From the NCBI GenBank assembly GCA_003600225.1, contig QZFT01000056.1, positions 124,001-188,000 on the forward strand: a stretch of DNA of 64,000 bases, written 5' to 3'. Below are positions 7,451-17,123 of this stretch, one piece after another. Origin of the DNA: Pseudonocardiaceae bacterium YIM PH 21723. Lineage in GTDB: Bacteria > Actinomycetota > Actinomycetes > Mycobacteriales > Pseudonocardiaceae. The notes under the pieces were generated by a model that did no database searches, was not told the origin of the DNA, and saw only the letters and a program-made list of their open reading frames with translations. How positions within the stretch are numbered: the stretch's first letter is position 1; each line of letters opens with the position of its first letter. The position numbers were made by a program, and so were the translations under genes.

Positions 7451-7476
7451 GTTTAGGCTTTCGCCAGGACGGGTAC
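7451..7476 (+). promoter_or_regulatory. Sigma-B/F-like promoter of the hybrid kinase
   Basis: GTTT (7451-7454), 16 bp, GGGTAC (7471-7476). This fits the actinobacterial stress/sporulation sigma consensus GNNT-N14-16-GGGTA(C/T). It lies about 100 bp upstream of the kinase start and in the gap shared with the PP2C phosphatase. Confidence 0.5.
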
Positions 7477-7576
7477 GTGCTCGCGGGCAGACATGCTCCG
7501 GCTTCGCCCTGCCTTGGGCGTGGAATGCTGGTCCGGGCAGAATCCGGCTGAACTTACGACACCTGGAGGCCGGCAC

Positions 7577-10500
7577 ATGACGGCAGAGGTCGCCACACCC
7601 GCCGACGAGGGCGTGTCCGAGCGTCTGCTCGCCGCCATGCGTGATCTTCGCGATGGCAATTTCCGCCGCCGGATGGTGGCCAGCGGAGATGGCATCGCGT
7701 CCGAGATCGCCGAGGTGTTCAACGACATCGCCTCGCGCAACCAGCACATGGTCGGTGAGCTGGTGCGGGTGCGGAAGGCCGTCGGCCACGAGGGTCAGCT
7801 GGGCCAGCGGGTGAGCCAGGACGGCTGGCAGGCGGGCTGGCGTGAGGCCGTGGAGTCGGTGAACGGTCTGATCGAGGACCTGATGCACCCGACCAGCGAG
7901 CTGAGCCGGGTGCTGACCGCGGTCGCCTCCGGTGACCTGTCCCAGCGGATGCCGACGCAGGTCGGCGGGCAGCCGGTGCGCGGTGAGTTCGCGCAGCTGG
8001 GCGAGACGGTGAACTCTCTGCTGGAGCAGCTGTCCCTGTTCGCCTCCGAGGTCACGCGTGTGGCCCGGGAGGTGGGTACCGAGGGCAACCTGGGCGGCCA
8101 GGCGAAGGTGCCCGGCGTGGCGGGCATCTGGCGGGACCTGACCGACTCGGTGAACGGCATGGCGTCCAACCTGACCAGCCAGGTGCGGGACATCGCGCAG
8201 GTGGCGACGGCGGTGGCGAAGGGCGACCTGACCCGCAAGATCACCGTGCAGGTGTCCGGCGAGATCCTGGAGCTCAAGGACACGCTGAACACGATGGTCG
8301 ACCAGCTGGCCTCGTTCTCCGACGAGGTCACCCGGGTCGCCCGGGAGGTCGGCTCGGACGGCAAGCTGGGCGGCCAGGCCCAGGTGCGCGGCGTGGCCGG
8401 CACCTGGAAGGACCTCACCGACTCGGTGAACTTCATGGCCTCCAACCTGACCAGTCAGGTGCGGAACATCGCCCAGGTCACCACCGCCGTGGCGCGGGGC
8501 GACCTGACGCAGAAGATGACCGTCGAGGTGAAGGGCGAGATCCTGGAGCTGAAGACGACCATCAACACGATGGTCGACCAGCTCTCCTCGTTCGGTGACG
8601 AGGTCACCCGAGTCGCCCGAGAGGTCGGCACCGAGGGCATCCTGGGTGGTCAGGCGACGGTGCCCGGGGTCGCGGGTACCTGGCGCGACCTCACCGACTC
8701 GGTGAACTTCATGGCCTCCAACCTGACCAACCAGGTGCGGAACATCGCCCAGGTCACCACGGCGGTGGCGGACGGCGACCTGTCGCAGAAGATCAACGTC
8801 GAGGCGCGCGGCGAGATCCTCGAACTCAAGACCACGATCAACACCATGGTGGACCGGCTCCAGGAGTTCGCCGACGAGGTCACCCGAGTCGCCCGCGAGG
8901 TGGGTACCGCGGGCAAGCTGGGCGGCCAGGCCCAGGTGCGCGGCGTCGGCGGAACCTGGCGGGACCTCACCGACTCGGTGAACGTGATGGCCGACAACCT
9001 GACCGGCCAGGTGCGATCGATCGCCACGGTGGCCGCGGCGGTGGCCGGCGGCGACCTGTCGAAGAAGATCCAGGTGGACGCGGCGGGCGAGGTCGCGGGC
9101 CTGGCGGAGACGATCAACGGCATGGTGGACACGCTGCGCGCGTTCGCCGACGAGGTCACCCGTGTCGCCTGGGAGGTCGGCACCGAGGGCATGCTGGGCG
9201 GCCAGGCGCAGGTACCCAACGTGGCCGGAACCTGGAAGGGCCTGACGGACAACGTGAACGTCATGGCCAACAACCTGACCGGCCAGGTCCGATCGATCGC
9301 GCAGGTCACCACGGCGGTGGCGAACGGCGACCTGAGCAAGAAGATCGACGTCGAGGCCCGCGGCGAGATCCTCGAACTGAAGACCACGATCAACAAGATG
9401 GTGGACCGGCTGTCCGAGTTCGCCTCCGAGGTCACCCGTGTCGCCCGAGAGGTCGGCACCGAAGGAAAGCTGGGCGGCCAGGCCGAGGTGGAGGACGTCT
9501 CCGGCACCTGGCGGCGGCTGACCGAGTCGGTGAACCAGCTGGCCGGAAACCTGACCACCCAGGTGCGAGCGATCGCGCAGGTGGCCACGGCGGTGACCGA
9601 AGGCGACCTGACCCGGCAGATCACCGTCGAGGCCAACGGTGAGGTCGCCGAGCTCAAGGACAACATCAACCAGATGATCGGCAACCTCTGGGAGACCACG
9701 AGGACCAACCGGGAACAGGACTGGCTGAAGACCAACCTGGCCCGCATCTCGGAGCTCATGCAGGGCCACCGGGACCTCCCGGTGGTGACCAGGCTGGTGA
9801 TGAGCGAACTGGCCCCGCTGGTGTCCGCGCACCACGGCGCGTTCTTCCTAGCCGCCACCAAGACGGACGGCCAGGTGGTCCTGGAGCAGACCGCGACCTA
9901 CGGCTACAACCCGGACAACGCCCGTGACCTGACGTTCTCGCTGGGCCAGGGGCTCATCGGCCAGGTGGCCCTCGACAAGAAGACGGTGCACGTCACCAGC
10001 GCGCCCCCCGGGTACATCAAGATCAGCTCGGGGTTGGGCGACGCGCTCCCGACGAACGTGATGGTCCTGCCGGTGCTGTTCGAGGGCCACACCCTCGGCG
10101 TCATCGAGCTGTCCTCGCTGAACTCGTTCACCGAGCTGCACCGGGATCTCCTGGAACAGCTCAAGGAGAACATCGGCGTCAACATCAACATCATCCTGGC
10201 CAACGCCAGGACCGACGCGCTGCTCACCGAGTCGCAGCGCCTGGCGGTCGAGCTCCAGGCCCGGTCCGAGCAGCTGCAGCGGCAGCAGGACGAGCTCCAG
10301 CACTCGAACACCGAGCTCGCCGAGAAGGCTGCGCTGCTCGTCCGGCAGAACCGGGACATCGAGTCGAAGAACTCCGAGATCGAGCTGGCCAGGCAGGAAC
10401 TGGAACAGCGCGCCCAGGAGCTCGCGCAGGCGTCGAAGTACAAGTCGGAGTTCATGGCGAACATGTCCCATGAGCTGCGGACGCCGTTGAACTCGCTGCT

Positions 10501-11689
10501 GATCCTGGCCAAGCTGCTGACCGACAACCTGGACCGCAACCTGTCGGAGAAGCAGGTCGAGTTCGCCCGGACGATCTTCTCGGCGGGCTCGGACCTGCTG
10601 CAGCTGATCAACGACATCCTGGACCTGTCCAAGGTAGAGGCGGGCCGGATCGAGCTGCAGACCAGGCAGGTGGCGCTGCAGGAGGTCGTGGACTACGTCG
10701 AGGCGCTGTGCAGCCCGCTGACCGCGGAGAAGGGCCTGGATTTCGCGGTCATCGTGGACGCCGGGGTCCCGGTCAGCCTGCTGACCGACGAGCAGCGGTT
10801 GCAGCAGGTGCTGCGGAACCTGCTGTCCAACGCGGTGAAGTTCACCCACGACGGCTCGGTGCGGCTGCACATCGGCATGGCGGACGCGGACGAGGTGCAG
10901 ATCCCGGCGCTGCGCGATGTGGCGGCGCGGATCAAGTTCAGCGTGGAGGACACCGGAATCGGTATCCCGGAGGACAAGCTGGACGTGATCTTCGAGGCGT
11001 TCCAGCAGGCCGACGGCACCACCTCGCGGAAGTACGGCGGAACGGGCCTGGGCCTGTCGATCAGCCGGGACCTGACCGATCTGCTCGGCGGCGAGCTACA
11101 GGTGCGCAGCACGCCCGGCAAGGGCAGCGAGTTCACCCTGTTCCTGCCGATCACCACCGGCGTCCGGCAGATCACCCCGCCGCAGTCGCCCGCCAAGGCC
11201 GCTCCCCTGTCGCTGGAGAGCTCCAAGCCGGCGCTGCCGGCGGCCAGGCCGGACGCGGAGGGGCAGGCGCACAGCGGCGAACCGTCGCCGGGCGCGCCGC
11301 GCTTCCACGGCGAGAAGGTGCTGATCGTCGATGACGACATGCGCAACGTGTTCGCGCTGACCCACGTGCTGGAGCTGCACGGGCTGTCCGTGGTCTACGC
11401 GGACAACGGCCTGGCGGGGATCAGGGCCCTGGAGCAGTACGACGACATCGACCTCGTGCTGATGGACATCATGATGCCGGAGCTGGACGGCAACGCCGCG
11501 ATGGGCGCGATCCGGGAGATGTCCAAGCACCAGGATCTGCCGATCATCGCGGTGACCGCGAAGGCGATGAAGGGCGACCGGGAGAAGAGCCTGGCGTTCG
11601 GCGCGAACGACTACGTGCCGAAGCCGGTGGACACCGATCACCTGATGAAGCTGATCGACACCTACCTGCACGCCCCCATCGCGGAGTAG
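7577..11689 (+). CDS. Poly-HAMP / GAF / hybrid histidine kinase with C-terminal receiver
   Basis: A 1370-residue soluble hybrid kinase. Residues about 15-705 are a chain of HAMP-like units (one degenerate, then six near-identical 92-residue units with [10 protein letters not shown] and GDL-x-x-KI signatures). A GAF domain follows (about 728-875), then a coiled coil, HisKA with SHELRTPLN (phosphoacceptor His about 965), HATPase (NAVKF, DTGIGIP, GGTGLGL), and a receiver with Asp about 1297 ([11 protein letters not shown]). No TM segment or signal peptide is present. The architecture matches the group III (Nik1-like) osmosensing class. The ATG at 7577 has GGAGG eight bases upstream. No separate response regulator is adjacent; output may go through the receiver or the neighbouring phosphatase. 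Confidence 0.93.
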   Translation: MTAEVATPADEGVSERLLAAMRDLRDGNFRRRMVASGDGIASEIAEVFNDIASRNQHMVGELVRVRKAVGHEGQLGQRVSQDGWQAGWREAVESVNGLIEDLMHPTSELSRVLTAVASGDLSQRMPTQVGGQPVRGEFAQLGETVNSLLEQLSLFASEVTRVAREVGTEGNLGGQAKVPGVAGIWRDLTDSVNGMASNLTSQVRDIAQVATAVAKGDLTRKITVQVSGEILELKDTLNTMVDQLASFSDEVTRVAREVGSDGKLGGQAQVRGVAGTWKDLTDSVNFMASNLTSQVRNIAQVTTAVARGDLTQKMTVEVKGEILELKTTINTMVDQLSSFGDEVTRVAREVGTEGILGGQATVPGVAGTWRDLTDSVNFMASNLTNQVRNIAQVTTAVADGDLSQKINVEARGEILELKTTINTMVDRLQEFADEVTRVAREVGTAGKLGGQAQVRGVGGTWRDLTDSVNVMADNLTGQVRSIATVAAAVAGGDLSKKIQVDAAGEVAGLAETINGMVDTLRAFADEVTRVAWEVGTEGMLGGQAQVPNVAGTWKGLTDNVNVMANNLTGQVRSIAQVTTAVANGDLSKKIDVEARGEILELKTTINKMVDRLSEFASEVTRVAREVGTEGKLGGQAEVEDVSGTWRRLTESVNQLAGNLTTQVRAIAQVATAVTEGDLTRQITVEANGEVAELKDNINQMIGNLWETTRTNREQDWLKTNLARISELMQGHRDLPVVTRLVMSELAPLVSAHHGAFFLAATKTDGQVVLEQTATYGYNPDNARDLTFSLGQGLIGQVALDKKTVHVTSAPPGYIKISSGLGDALPTNVMVLPVLFEGHTLGVIELSSLNSFTELHRDLLEQLKENIGVNINIILANARTDALLTESQRLAVELQARSEQLQRQQDELQHSNTELAEKAALLVRQNRDIESKNSEIELARQELEQRAQELAQASKYKSEFMANMSHELRTPLNSLLILAKLLTDNLDRNLSEKQVEFARTIFSAGSDLLQLINDILDLSKVEAGRIELQTRQVALQEVVDYVEALCSPLTAEKGLDFAVIVDAGVPVSLLTDEQRLQQVLRNLLSNAVKFTHDGSVRLHIGMADADEVQIPALRDVAARIKFSVEDTGIGIPEDKLDVIFEAFQQADGTTSRKYGGTGLGLSISRDLTDLLGGELQVRSTPGKGSEFTLFLPITTGVRQITPPQSPAKAAPLSLESSKPALPAARPDAEGQAHSGEPSPGAPRFHGEKVLIVDDDMRNVFALTHVLELHGLSVVYADNGLAGIRALEQYDDIDLVLMDIMMPELDGNAAMGAIREMSKHQDLPIIAVTAKAMKGDREKSLAFGANDYVPKPVDTDHLMKLIDTYLHAPIAE
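8041..9696 (+). repeat. Six in-frame 276-bp tandem repeats (HAMP units)
   Basis: Units begin at 8041, 8317, 8593, 8869, 9145 and 9421, each opening with a version of CGCCGACGAGGTCACCCG and all exactly 276 bp long. They encode six 92-residue HAMP modules. The exact length and high DNA similarity mean copy number could change by recombination. Confidence 0.85.
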
Positions 11690-11700
11690 TCCGACCGGTT

Positions 11701-11753
11701 CCGAAGTTGACGAGGTTCGGGTTCGTTCCTCCCCCGAACCTCGTCAACTTCGG
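11701..11753. terminator. Bidirectional hairpin between convergent genes
   Basis: A perfect 21-bp stem (11701-11721 with 11733-11753) around an 11-nt loop. It lies 11 nt past the kinase stop and 10 nt from the stop of the convergent small gene. There is no T-tract, as in many actinobacterial I-shaped terminators. Arm and loop sequence (AAGTTGACGA-GTTCG, loop TTCGTTCCTC) recur at 13339-13393. Confidence 0.75.
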
Positions 11754-11763
11754 GGCGGTGGGG

Positions 11764-12042
11764 TCAGGTCTGGATCTTGGCGCAGGCCTCGGCGGCCAGG
11801 GCGGCGAAGTGGTAGGCGTCGTCCAGCTTCGACCTCGCCTCCTCCAGCCAGCCGTGGGCCTCCTGCGCCTCCGGCGCATCGGAGCCGAGCCACACGGCGT
11901 ACAGGAGCTGCTGTGCCTCCGCCAGGAGCTCGTCGACTCCCCCGGGTCGCACGTCGGCGAGTTTCTCGGCTACCGCTTGGACATTCCCTGCTAACGCTTC
12001 CACCGATGACATGCGGGGCAGACTTCCAGAGGTGTCTGACAT
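11764..12042 (-). CDS. Small hypothetical protein
   Basis: 92 residues, mostly helical (EALAGNVQAVAEKLADV, ELLAEAQQLLYAV, GWLEEARSKLDDAYHFAALAAEACAKI), with no signal peptide or TM segment. It resembles short actinobacterial proteins of unknown function found near regulators; I do not recognise the family. It starts at ATG 12042, or possibly at ATG 12012. It is convergent with the hybrid kinase, separated by the 21-bp hairpin. Confidence 0.6.
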   Translation of the reverse strand: MSDTSGSLPRMSSVEALAGNVQAVAEKLADVRPGGVDELLAEAQQLLYAVWLGSDAPEAQEAHGWLEEARSKLDDAYHFAALAAEACAKIQT

Positions 12043-12080
12043 GTCGCTGATTCAGCCGCCAGGGACTCCACGGCTCTCCC

Positions 12081-13250
12081 CTACTGTCGTAGTCGGGTGA
12101 GGAACCCACCGTCGGGTCTTCGGACGGTCACCGTGTCATAGGTGTGGATCGCCGTGTGGTGGTGCCCGCAATACAGGCCGCAGTTCTTCAGGTTCGTCTC
12201 GCCACCGTGTGCCCAGTGCACCTCGACATGGTGCACATCGCAGTACCGGGCCGGGGCCTCACAGCCGTCCCACGAACAGTGCTCGTCTCGCAGCGTCAGC
12301 GCCCTCCGCAAGGCGACGGGAGCTACTCGGGTCGAGCGCCCGACGTCCAGGACCTCGCCTCTGGGGCCCAACAGGATCCGGGAGACGTTGCAATCACACG
12401 CCATCCGCCGCAAAGTCTCCGGATCGATGGCCCCAACCCCGTCGATCACCGCCTGTCCGGTGAGGGCGCCGACGTTCATGAGTTCGGAGAGGGTGCAGGT
12501 GATGTTCACCTGAGCCCGCTGTCCACCGCTACCCGGCAATGAATCACCACGCAGTGCCCGATCACACACCTCGCCCAGCGCGTCGGCCCGCCGCTGGGAG
12601 GCGGTCCGCTGATCATCAGCGGCGGGCGGTTTCATGACCGCGTCGATCGCGGCTTTCACCTTGGCGCCGGTGCTCGAATCCAGGTAGCCGCGTAGCTGCA
12701 TGAACCCATCGGACTCGAAGAAATCCAGACCCCGCCGCTCATAGCGATCGAGGGCCTTCTCGTCCTCGGCATCGGGATCCAGCTGCGCGAGGAGATACCG
12801 GATCGCCCATTCGACTTTTTCCGGTGTCTCGACGCGGGCGAGTTCGGAGTAGATGTGTTCGGCGTCCAGGAAGCCTGCGCGGGTCACGCTGGTGGTCCGA
12901 TTCAAACCGCGTGCGATGACCTGCACGTGGGCCAGGGTGATCTCGCCGGCTTTGAAGAGTTTGTCGGTCAGCGGCAGTACCTTCAGGGCATGGCTCAAGG
13001 CCACGAGTTCTTTGGCTTCCCGCCAGCTGGTCCGGTGACGAGCCCGCAACCACTGCCGGGTGGGCAGTACCTCGGTGGTCTCCGTGGTGCCGCGTGAGTC
13101 CATCACGCCAATGGTGTCGATCAACGCAGCTTCGATGATGGTCTTGGCTTGGTAGAGGGCTTCTTCGCGGGCGTGAAGCTGGGTGGGCGTGAGTGACCGC
13201 GGATCATCGGACACGGTGTCCGCGATGCTCAGTAGCAGGTTTTCGCCCAT
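12081..13250 (-). CDS. DUF222 / HNH endonuclease domain protein
   Basis: About 389 residues: an N-terminal DUF222 helical region and a C-terminal HNH nuclease motif. The zinc-type core reads HCSWDGCEAPARYCDVHH, then WAHGGETNLKNCGLYCGHHH, with all expected Cys and His residues. Such proteins (13E12-repeat type) are scattered in multiple copies in actinobacterial genomes and may derive from mobile elements; their function is unproven. The ATG at 13250 gives MGENLLLSI; an upstream start at 13286 is possible. The gene stands alone. Confidence 0.85.
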   Translation of the reverse strand: MGENLLLSIADTVSDDPRSLTPTQLHAREEALYQAKTIIEAALIDTIGVMDSRGTTETTEVLPTRQWLRARHRTSWREAKELVALSHALKVLPLTDKLFKAGEITLAHVQVIARGLNRTTSVTRAGFLDAEHIYSELARVETPEKVEWAIRYLLAQLDPDAEDEKALDRYERRGLDFFESDGFMQLRGYLDSSTGAKVKAAIDAVMKPPAADDQRTASQRRADALGEVCDRALRGDSLPGSGGQRAQVNITCTLSELMNVGALTGQAVIDGVGAIDPETLRRMACDCNVSRILLGPRGEVLDVGRSTRVAPVALRRALTLRDEHCSWDGCEAPARYCDVHHVEVHWAHGGETNLKNCGLYCGHHHTAIHTYDTVTVRRPDGGFLTRLRQ

Positions 13251-13338
13251 ATGTTCATCATGCCGACGGTGAAGATCGTTAGCCAATCCCTATTGGGTGA
13301 TGCTGGTTCGCTCCCAGCGAAGGCCCCATCAAGTGCCC

Positions 13339-13393
13339 CGAAGTTGACGATGTTCGGGGCTCGTTCCTCGCCGCGAACATCGTCAACTTCGGA
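13339..13393. terminator. Hairpin of the AAGTTGACGA family
   Basis: A perfect 19-bp stem (13339-13357 with 13375-13393) with a 17-nt loop that again contains CTCGTTCCTC. It shares 17 of 19 arm bases with the 11701 hairpin. It sits between the HNH gene start and the end of the VanZ gene, so it may terminate the VanZ transcript, though it is about 150 nt past that stop. Confidence 0.65.
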
Positions 13394-13440
13394 AACGCAG
13401 AGAACCTGGAGAACCACCAAAGAAGCCGAAAAGTCAGGCC

Positions 13441-13533
13441 GGCGTGCCCCCACCCAACACGCCGGCAGGAAAGGCAGGCCCCCAAGCCCGTCTCCCCCTC
13501 CAAAGCCCTCTTTCGCCAACAGACCAGAAGCAC
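13441..13533 (+). repeat. 93-bp dispersed intergenic repeat, copy A
   Basis: This aligns without gaps to 52419-52511 and to the reverse complement of about 51994-52087. Conserved blocks are GGCGTGCCCCCAC, GCAGGAAAG, CGTCTCC-CCTCC-AAGCC and a final CCAGA-GC. It occupies part of the ~298-bp non-coding gap between the HNH and VanZ genes, along with the hairpin at 13339. Read on the opposite strand, all copies share an in-frame peptide beginning KEGFGGGD with an internal FLP, but no start codon or RBS is associated. Confidence 0.75.
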
Positions 13534-13548
13534 CCCCCACCCCCACCC

Positions 13549-14073
13549 TCACCGAACCCCAGCCATAACCCGCTCCTCCGCAGGCAAACCGGCCACGACC
13601 CGGGCGCGCAGACCCAGCACGGAGAGCACGAGGGCCCAGCCGACCGCGGTACCCACGGTGTTGGTGATCAGATCGTCCACATCGAAGATCCGGTTCGCCC
13701 ACAGCAGCTGCACCGTCTCGATCCCCAGGGAGATACCGAACCCGAGCAACGCCGCCTGAGCGAAGGAACGCCGGCCCCAGAACAACAGCATCGCGCCCAG
13801 GGGCACGAACAGCAGGATGTTCAGCGTCATCTGGTGGAACGCGATCTCCCCGTCCCGCAGGGTGTCGGCCACCCACTGGAACGGCACCAGCTGCAGCGCT
13901 TGCCGAGGCGGGGTCGACTGCCAGGGCAGGAACACCGCGGCGAACAGCATCGACACGTAGCCGGTGACCATGCAGCTTCGCCAGGTCAGCAACCGCAGCA
14001 GGTACTGCGGGACCAGGAAGAGAACCGAGAGGAAAAGGCCCCACTGAATGCTGGCGAGCTGTGCATTGGTCAT
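13549..14073 (-). CDS. VanZ family membrane protein
   Basis: 174 residues with four to five TM helices. VanZ signatures are visible: NILLFVPLGAML, GISLGIETVQLL and the acidic FDVDDLITNTVG loop. VanZ-family proteins are linked to teicoplanin resistance and cell-envelope functions, but most homologues are uncharacterised. It starts at ATG 14073. No resistance genes (vanHAX) are nearby, so resistance should not be inferred. Confidence 0.85.
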   Translation of the reverse strand: MTNAQLASIQWGLFLSVLFLVPQYLLRLLTWRSCMVTGYVSMLFAAVFLPWQSTPPRQALQLVPFQWVADTLRDGEIAFHQMTLNILLFVPLGAMLLFWGRRSFAQAALLGFGISLGIETVQLLWANRIFDVDDLITNTVGTAVGWALVLSVLGLRARVVAGLPAEERVMAGVR

Positions 14074-14150
14074 GGAACAAAACTAGAAAAATGGCCTTTA
14101 GCGCACATCGCGCTAAAGGCCATTCTGCTCCTCGTACTTTCGGCCGAGGC

Positions 14151-16343
14151 CTATTCCGACGCGTAGTCCCGGGGGCTGATACCCCGTAGTACCGGCCCGC
14201 ATGCCAGGGCGGCTACCAGCGCGACCAGTACTCCGACGGCCGGTGGCGCGAACACCCACGCGGTAATCGGGAAATCGCCGAGACTCGCCGCCGCCCGGCC
14301 GACGGTGAGTAATGCGAGTCCGACGAGAACACCCGCACCACAGGCCGCCATGGTGACCGCGATCACCGGAATCACGACTTCCCGGCGCAATGCGTGAGCC
14401 AATACCCGGACCGGTGTTCCGGCCGCGATGAGTGCCGCGAAGGCCCGTCTGCGGTCGATCACCGAGCCGGCGGCGGCCACCGCTGTGCCGATCGCTCCGA
14501 GTGCCGCGGCGATGGACAAGCCGATCACGGTCGCCCGCTGCAGGTCGCCCATCAGCGTGTCGCTCCACCGATCGGCGATCCGGGTGTCGAGCAGCCGGGC
14601 TCCGGGGAGCGCACCGACGATCGCGGTGTGCACGACGTCCCGGTTCTCCGGTGTGGTCGGCAAGGCGACCAGGGTGCGCTGCCCGGCGAGCGCGGGCACC
14701 AGATCCAGGTCGATCACCGCCGTCACGCTGCCCTGCGGCCTGAACGGCCGGGTCTCGTACACCGCCGGCAGCGCCGCCGTGACCTTCCCGCTCTGCCTGC
14801 CGGCCTCCACCTGACCGGCGTGGAACCACTCCGGCGCGTAGACCGCGGCGCCCGGTCGGCAGGTCAGTCCGTTGAGCACCTGCGCCACCTCGGCGCAGCG
14901 GCCCACGATGACCCGGTCCCCGCTGCGCTGCGGATCGCTGTCCGAACCCCGGCCTTCGACCATGGCCACCACCGGCGCCGTCGTCGCGCGGCGTAGCGGC
15001 GCGAGGTCCGTGGTCACGTCCGAGGCGATGATGACATCGCGGTTCCAGGTCTGGTCGACGAACTGGATCCGGTCCTGAAGGCTGGGCAGCATGGTCAGCG
15101 CCATCGACCCGGTGAACACCGCCAGCACCACCCCGGCGGAGCCGCGGAAGGCCGCCACCGGGTCACCGGACAGTCTGCGCCCGGCGAGGAGGGTCGCCGG
15201 GCCGCGCCAGCGGCCGACGAAGAACCGGCCGACCCAGCCGGTCACCACCGGACCGCCGAGCACCAGTGCGAGGGCCACACCGCCGACCCCGGCCAGCAGC
15301 ACCAGCATTCCGTTGGAGCCGTATTTCCGCAGGTTGACGGCCTGCACTCCGACGAACAACACCGCGATCGCGAGGCCGATCAGCAACAGCCGCGCCGTCC
15401 GCGCCTTACGCTGCTCCTCCACGGCGAGCGGACGCGTCACCACCCTGCGCAGTCCGAGGATCGCCGCCCCCACGACGAGGACCGGGGCCAGCAGCGCGAC
15501 CGCCGCGACCACCGGCAGGCCGGGCACGAAGTCGTCCGGGTACCAGGTCCCACCGGCCCAGGGCACCATCGTGGTGAGGTAGCTGAACGGGCGCACGAGC
15601 AGCACTCCCAGCAGGCTGCCCGCGACCGCGCCGACGGCCGTCTCGATGACGGTCATCTGCACCACCTGACGCGGAGTGGCCCCGGCCAGCCTCAGCGCGG
15701 CCAGCCGGCGTTCCCGTTTGGCCGCCGTCAGCCGGGCCGCCGATCCGACGAGGACCAGGCAGGGCGCGACGAGCACCACGAGACCGACGCGGGTGAGCAG
15801 GTAGAGCATGTCCTGCTCGCTTCCGGTCGACCAGCCTGCGGTGAGCCCAGCGGCCGGGATGCCGTTGGACACCGCGTCCCGGCCGATGATCGCCACGAGC
15901 TCGCCGGGAAACTGCAACGCCTCTGGACCGAGCTCACCGATGACCTTCCCCGGGAATCGATTGCCGAGCCTTTCCGGTGCCGTGCCGCGCACCAGCTCGG
16001 CGAGCGCCGGGGACAGGAGCACCTCACCGGACTCGGGAAACCGGGCGATGCCCGCTGCGACGGGCACGGTGCCCGGCTTCTGCCGCGCGACGTCGAATCG
16101 CTCTACGAGCCTGCCCTCGAACGAGTCCTTGGTCGCCGCCATGTTGATCTTCATGGCCTCGCTCGACCCGGATCCGGACCACGGGGCCCGCCAGGCCGCA
16201 CGGTCGGAGCGCGTCTCCAGACCACCGGGCGCGGCCAGCAGCCACAGCACCAGGGAGACCGCGATCATCACTCCCAGCGCGACCAGCACGGTGGCCACCT
16301 GGCTGCGCCGATCGCGGCGCAGCACCGTGAGCGCGAGCCTCAT
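14151..16343 (-). CDS. ABC transporter permease, FtsX/MacB type
   Basis: 730 residues. An N-terminal TM (about 17-38) is followed by a large extracytoplasmic region. A first FtsX TM bundle (about residues 185-300, including AKRERRLAALRLAGATPRQVVQM), two mid-protein TM segments and a second C-terminal FtsX bundle (about 610-715, RRRAFAALIAAGTPVRVLAHAL) follow. This is the usual duplicated FtsX layout of actinobacterial exporters. It starts at ATG 16343, overlapping the ATPase stop by 4 nt (ATGA). With the ATPase it forms an export or envelope-signalling complex. The divergent kinase/regulator pair suggests a detection-and-export module for cell-envelope-active compounds. Confidence 0.88.
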   Translation of the reverse strand: MRLALTVLRRDRRSQVATVLVALGVMIAVSLVLWLLAAPGGLETRSDRAAWRAPWSGSGSSEAMKINMAATKDSFEGRLVERFDVARQKPGTVPVAAGIARFPESGEVLLSPALAELVRGTAPERLGNRFPGKVIGELGPEALQFPGELVAIIGRDAVSNGIPAAGLTAGWSTGSEQDMLYLLTRVGLVVLVAPCLVLVGSAARLTAAKRERRLAALRLAGATPRQVVQMTVIETAVGAVAGSLLGVLLVRPFSYLTTMVPWAGGTWYPDDFVPGLPVVAAVALLAPVLVVGAAILGLRRVVTRPLAVEEQRKARTARLLLIGLAIAVLFVGVQAVNLRKYGSNGMLVLLAGVGGVALALVLGGPVVTGWVGRFFVGRWRGPATLLAGRRLSGDPVAAFRGSAGVVLAVFTGSMALTMLPSLQDRIQFVDQTWNRDVIIASDVTTDLAPLRRATTAPVVAMVEGRGSDSDPQRSGDRVIVGRCAEVAQVLNGLTCRPGAAVYAPEWFHAGQVEAGRQSGKVTAALPAVYETRPFRPQGSVTAVIDLDLVPALAGQRTLVALPTTPENRDVVHTAIVGALPGARLLDTRIADRWSDTLMGDLQRATVIGLSIAAALGAIGTAVAAAGSVIDRRRAFAALIAAGTPVRVLAHALRREVVIPVIAVTMAACGAGVLVGLALLTVGRAAASLGDFPITAWVFAPPAVGVLVALVAALACGPVLRGISPRDYASE

Positions 16344-17014
16344 ACCGCCACCCCCGTGGCGATCCGGCCATCCTGGATCTCGACGATCCGGGGCGCGCGG
16401 TCGGCGATCGCCTTGTCGTGCGTGACGATCACGACGGCGGCGTTCGTCTCCCCCGCCGCCTCCAGCAGCACGGTCATCATCTCCTGACCGGTGCGGGTGT
16501 CCAGCGCGCCGGTCGGCTCGTCCGCGAAGATCACCCGCGGCCGGTGGGTGAGTGCGCGGGCGATGGCCACCCGCTGCGCCTGGCCGCCGGACAGCTCACC
16601 GGGCCGGCGGGTCTGCAAGCCCCGCAGTCCGAGCCGGCCCAGCCACATCCGGGCAGCGTCGAGGGACTCCTCGCGCGGCTTGCCGGACAGCAGCATGGGC
16701 AGCGCGGCGTTCTCCTCCGCGGTCAGCTCGGCGACCAGCATGCCGGACTGGAACACGAAGCCGAACGCGGTGCGCCGCAGCTCGCTGCGGCCGGCCTCGT
16801 TCAGCTCGCCGACGGCCCGTCCGTCGAGGAACACGTCACCGCGGTCGGCGGGCAGGATGCCGGACAACACGTGCAGCAGGGTCGTCTTGCCCGAGCCGGA
16901 GGGCCCCACGACGGCGAGCACGTCCCCAGGGTGGATGTCGATGTCGACCCCGGCGAGCGCGTGCACGTCACCGTAGGTCTTGATGAGGCCACGAGCGGCC
17001 AGTACCGGATTCAT
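16340..17014 (-). CDS. ABC transporter ATP-binding protein (MacB/LolD type)
   Basis: 224 residues with a complete ABC ATPase set: Walker [11 protein letters not shown]-loop VFQSGML, signature [15 protein letters not shown], Walker B VIFADEP, H-loop VTHD. It belongs to the LolD/MacB subfamily that pairs with FtsX permeases. The ATG at 17014 places the ABC domain right at the N-terminus; an upstream in-frame ATG at 17065 would overlap the regulatory repeats. It is the first gene of the operon with the FtsX permease (4-nt overlap), divergent from the histidine kinase. Confidence 0.93.
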   Translation of the reverse strand: MNPVLAARGLIKTYGDVHALAGVDIDIHPGDVLAVVGPSGSGKTTLLHVLSGILPADRGDVFLDGRAVGELNEAGRSELRRTAFGFVFQSGMLVAELTAEENAALPMLLSGKPREESLDAARMWLGRLGLRGLQTRRPGELSGGQAQRVAIARALTHRPRVIFADEPTGALDTRTGQEMMTVLLEAAGETNAAVVIVTHDKAIADRAPRIVEIQDGRIATGVAV

Positions 17015-17051
17015 GGCCCCTACGGTGCCGATCTCCGGCGCCGCGCACCTC

Positions 17052-17099
17052 GGCCGGAACGACACACCGGGTCGGCCGAATGACCGAGGCCGGAACGAC
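17052..17099. promoter_or_regulatory. Direct repeat GGCCGGAACGAC in the divergent promoter
   Basis: Exact 12-bp direct repeats at 17052-17063 and 17088-17099, 36 bp apart, lie in the 109-bp gap between the ABC exporter and the kinase/regulator genes. Spacing near 3.5 helical turns and position suggest binding sites for the adjacent LuxR-type response regulator. Confidence 0.45.
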
Positions 17100-17123
17100 G
17101 TAGTGGACCTACATTTGTCCCTT

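Noticed and set aside
8041-9696. Regular repeats considered as a CRISPR-like or minisatellite array
   Set aside because: Units are 276 bp, in frame and encode HAMP modules; there are no unique spacers.
7364-9835. A long open frame of over 800 codons antisense to the hybrid kinase
   Set aside because: It mirrors the repeat units of the kinase, reads as low-complexity Val/His/Arg/Gly, and has no RBS or family motif. It is a by-product of GC-rich third positions.
12081-13250. DUF222-HNH gene considered as a homing endonuclease or active mobile element
   Set aside because: No terminal repeats, intron structure or transposase partner; only the domain is supported.
13549-14073. VanZ-like gene as glycopeptide resistance
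   Set aside because: No vanH/A/X or vanRS next to it; VanZ-fold proteins are widespread without resistance roles.
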